Source: Bacteroidota bacterium
GTDB lineage: Bacteria; Bacteroidota; Rhodothermia; Rhodothermales; UBA10348
Length of the DNA stretch: 64,000 nt
Assembly (NCBI GenBank): GCA_029262775.1
Contig: JAJCYR010000056.1
Location: forward strand, 186,001-250,000
Reading direction: 5' to 3'
Of this stretch, positions 61,919 to 64,000 are shown piece by piece (positions within the stretch are counted from its first letter, which is position 1; each line of letters starts with the position of its first letter). The position numbers and the translations under genes were made by a program. The notes under the pieces were generated by a model that made no database searches, was not told where the DNA came from, and was given only the letters and a program-made list of their open reading frames with translations.

Positions 61919-63897
61919 TATTGCACCTTCCCAGGCCACGTCTGCACGCTGTACCGGATTCGAAGTCGCTCCAAGAGACGTTCTTCGAGCTGTGTCTGAT
62001 GCCGATTTATCAGCTCGGTTCGGGCTTCCTCAAAACTTTTCTGCCTCGCGGGTTGAACGCCACTGTGTCGGAGCAGGATAGACCGCCCACTGCTCCGGAA
62101 CGGATCGGTGAATTCACCTTTGTTCAGATCAAGGACCTGGTCAAAGGGCGACCCCGACCGGGCCGCGATATGCGTTGTATCGACCCGTATGTGGGTCCGC
62201 ATGTCGTCAAGCACCACCGACGGGGATTCGCCGGCGCGCATTCGGTCCCGGGCAAGAAAAAGTACGGAATCACTGCTGGCGCTCATGGAGATCACTTCCA
62301 CGCGCTCGGGAAACACCCAGTTGTCCGGGTGGGCGTCGTAGAGCGCCCGAAGGCCGGAGGAGTCGGAGGAAGCCGCAGACCAGACCGAATCTTCCATGAG
62401 CCTGAACAGAAGGATGCCGTCGCGGAATTCGGCCATGGTGCGCCGGAACTCCGCATTACGGTCTTCCAAACGGGCCAATTCGTAGTCCAGGGCGTTCTCG
62501 TCGAGGAATGTATTCAGCGAGGCCATCACATTCTGTCGGAGATCTCCGGACGCCGCCGGAAGGCGGGAGGAGCGGAACCACGCGCGGTAGTCTGCCACCG
62601 TCCAGGTGGAGTCCCCGAGCGTAGCCAGTACGAGCTGCTCTTCTGCAGGCGCAAATTCTCCCTGGATGAGCGCCCGGTAGAGGGAGTCGCCCGGCATGCG
62701 GGAAACCCAGTCGTCGACAACTGCCGTGTGAATGGAATCACCGAGTTCGGCACGCAGGGAGCGGGTGAAGGCCGTTTGTGCTGCCTCGGCCCGGGGAAGA
62801 GCGCTGACCTGCTGCTTCAGCGTTTCGTACTCTTCTTCCAGCGATCCGAGAGGCACTTCGCGCAGGAATGTCAAGATATGGAAACCAAAACGCGTCCGGG
62901 CCGGTCCGGAGAATGTTCCGGGAGCGGGGAGTGCAAACGCTGAGTCCCGCATGGCGTCAGGAAGTCCCTGGTCGAAGCCGAGTAGACCGATATTTCCACC
63001 ATTGGGAGCCGAATTACGGTCGTCTGACAGGTCAGCGGCGACGGCGGCGAATGCTTCGCCCGCGTGAAGGCGCTCCAGGGCCAGGTCCACGCGCCGCAGG
63101 GCATCGGCCGAGTCGACAGGCGACGGTCCCCGTGGTTGAATCATGATGTGCGCCAACTCCCGGGAAGGGGGGAGCGGGCGCCGGGCATCGACCTTCAGGA
63201 TATGATACCCGAATTGGGTACGGAATACGGGCGATACACCACCCACGGGTGTCTCATATGCATAATCTTCGAATGGCTGCACCATGCGGCCGCCACCGAA
63301 AAACCCAAGGTTGCCGCGGGAACCCGGTTCTCCCGGCTCCCGCTGTGCAGAGGGGTCCTGGGAATGGTTCAGTGCCAGACGGCCGAAGTCAGCGCCGGCC
63401 AATGCCGAATCCCGGAGGGTGGAGATCTGCCGGAATGCCGAGAGTGTGTCCGCAGCTGGAGCGTCCGGGCCGATGGTAAGCAGGATGTGTGACGCCTTAA
63501 CCGCCTCTTTGCGTCGCTCATAGAGTTGCCGAACGAGCGGGTCGGTAACTTCCTGGCCAACGAGGTAGGGACGCGCAAGTTGTGTCCGGTAAGACTGGAT
63601 TTCCTGCTCCACATCGGGACGCTCCGCATAGCCGGCACGCTGTGCCTCAAGGACTTTCAACCGGTAGTTGACGTAGCGTTCAAGAAATTCCGAACGGTTC
63701 TCGACCGAATCTGCGCTCGTGGTAAGCGCCCGGGCATATTGCTCTTCAAAATCAGCCTGCGTGAGCGGCTTGCCATCTATGACGGCGACAGGTCCGGAGC
63801 CCGGCAGCGGGGCTGACTGGTTGTCGGGCGGCCCGGATGTTCGGCACCCCCCAGCAAGTAGTAGGGCCGTGAAAATCAGGAAACGTGGATGTCGCAT
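61918..63897 (-). CDS. SurA/PpiD-like lipoprotein with two parvulin domains
   Basis: The 659-residue protein starts with a lipobox (LLLAGGC, Cys18). The SurA-type N-terminal helices follow (AVIDGKPLTQADFEEQY), then two parvulin modules (VKASHILLTIGP, with GFFGGGRMVQPFEDYAY, and ELAHIMIQPRG, with GLLGFDQGLPDAM). The long C-terminal helical part ends LLERLRIRYSVQTWPGKVQ. It would assist folding of envelope proteins. It is first of three tandem folding genes on the minus strand, and its stop overlaps the next start by one base. Confidence 0.85.
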   Translation of the reverse strand: MRHPRFLIFTALLLAGGCRTSGPPDNQSAPLPGSGPVAVIDGKPLTQADFEEQYARALTTSADSVENRSEFLERYVNYRLKVLEAQRAGYAERPDVEQEIQSYRTQLARPYLVGQEVTDPLVRQLYERRKEAVKASHILLTIGPDAPAADTLSAFRQISTLRDSALAGADFGRLALNHSQDPSAQREPGEPGSRGNLGFFGGGRMVQPFEDYAYETPVGGVSPVFRTQFGYHILKVDARRPLPPSRELAHIMIQPRGPSPVDSADALRRVDLALERLHAGEAFAAVAADLSDDRNSAPNGGNIGLLGFDQGLPDAMRDSAFALPAPGTFSGPARTRFGFHILTFLREVPLGSLEEEYETLKQQVSALPRAEAAQTAFTRSLRAELGDSIHTAVVDDWVSRMPGDSLYRALIQGEFAPAEEQLVLATLGDSTWTVADYRAWFRSSRLPAASGDLRQNVMASLNTFLDENALDYELARLEDRNAEFRRTMAEFRDGILLFRLMEDSVWSAASSDSSGLRALYDAHPDNWVFPERVEVISMSASSDSVLFLARDRMRAGESPSVVLDDMRTHIRVDTTHIAARSGSPFDQVLDLNKGEFTDPFRSSGRSILLRHSGVQPARQKSFEEARTELINRHQTQLEERLLERLRIRYSVQTWPGKVQ

Positions 63898-63918
63898 GAC
63901 TATGATAATTACGCAATA

Positions 63919-64000
63919 TTAATGGGCGAAATGGACAAGAGGCCGTCCACGCAAGGCCACGGCCAATGGTTCCCCGCGGGATGGCGGTGTAAGGTTGGGG
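63919..64000 (-). CDS. Possible C-terminal fragment of an unidentified gene
   Basis: A minus-strand frame is open from the window edge to a TAA at 63921-63919 and reads NLTPPSRGEPLAVALRGRPL before a short tail. It would end 21 bases upstream of the SurA-like start, a plausible operon spacing. Twenty-seven codons are too few to prove coding or name a family. Confidence 0.3.
   Translation of the reverse strand, partial: PNLTPPSRGEPLAVALRGRPLVHFAH

Noticed and set aside
63922-64000. A plus-strand frame starting at ATG 63922 and open to the window edge
   Set aside because: It is only 26 codons, lacks a ribosome site, and is less consistent with gene order than the minus-strand frame, which is itself uncertain.

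Overview
The window reads as a contiguous piece of a bacterial chromosome, moderately GC-rich and densely coding, most likely from the Rhodothermota/Balneolota branch near Bacteroidota. This placement is an inference. It rests on the mix of gene families: orphan HPr/EI of a phosphotransferase system, Omp85-like and SurA-like outer-membrane genes, a large EF-hand-containing outer-membrane protein, a carotenoid cluster with a CruF-like domain, separate thrB and thrC, and sparse use of Shine-Dalgarno sites. I see no insertion sequence, prophage, integrase or CRISPR array. No gene-free stretch exceeds 300 bases; the longest is about 268 bases, between pruA and the GvpL/F-domain gene.

Layout. 1-1345 (minus): start of a threonine aldolase, greA, and an NlpC/P60 lipoprotein. 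1570-9921 (plus): a bacilliredoxin, a small unknown, then thiolase, fluoride channel and LuxC-type acyl-CoA reductase in overlapping order, two small membrane proteins, adenylate kinase, a polyprenyl synthase, and ptsH-ptsI. 10057-16019 (plus): an envelope block with a metalloprotease/propeller/Omp85-barrel fusion, a BamB-like lipoprotein, a PEGA-type protein, a GatB/YqeY protein and a CvpA-like protein. 16029-18169: an unknown exported protein and an EamA transporter, divergent from a MerR regulator, then tRNA-Pro(GGG) with a terminator. 18474-22804: a light-sensing, B12-type regulator of the CarH/LitR family directly upstream of a CruF-CrtB fusion and crtI. 22878-30888: PIG-L deacetylase, a RodZ-like protein, ligA, a sodium:solute symporter and a PgpH-type HD phosphodiesterase. 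30853-34888 (minus): an unusual GntR regulator with a small membrane protein, then a diaminopentanoate-dehydrogenase-like gene coupled to pruA.

35157-38006 holds the most unusual gene: a 949-residue protein with about ten tandem 44-residue helical repeats followed by a gas-vesicle GvpL/GvpF-type domain, with no other gas-vesicle gene in view. 38064-45575 carries a LolC/E-like permease, a peroxiredoxin, moaD-moaE, purC, copA-copZ and a ferredoxin-NADP reductase. 45747-49190 is a very large outer-membrane protein interrupted by a perfect 17-bp palindrome. 49262-55800 carries murA, a cysteine desulfurase, a TIGR04282-like glycosyltransferase, and fbp-thrB-thrC. 55790-63897 holds an M23 peptidase, an AI-2E family transporter, a MoxR ATPase and three tandem SurA/PpiD-like folding factors.

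Several groups look functionally linked. CarH, CruF-CrtB and CrtI form a light-controlled carotenoid operon, probably supplied by the nearby prenyl synthase. The Omp85-like fusion, the BamB-like protein, the LolC/E-like permease and the SurA-like chaperones all serve the outer membrane. copA and copZ form a copper efflux pair. fbp, thrB and thrC are translationally coupled.
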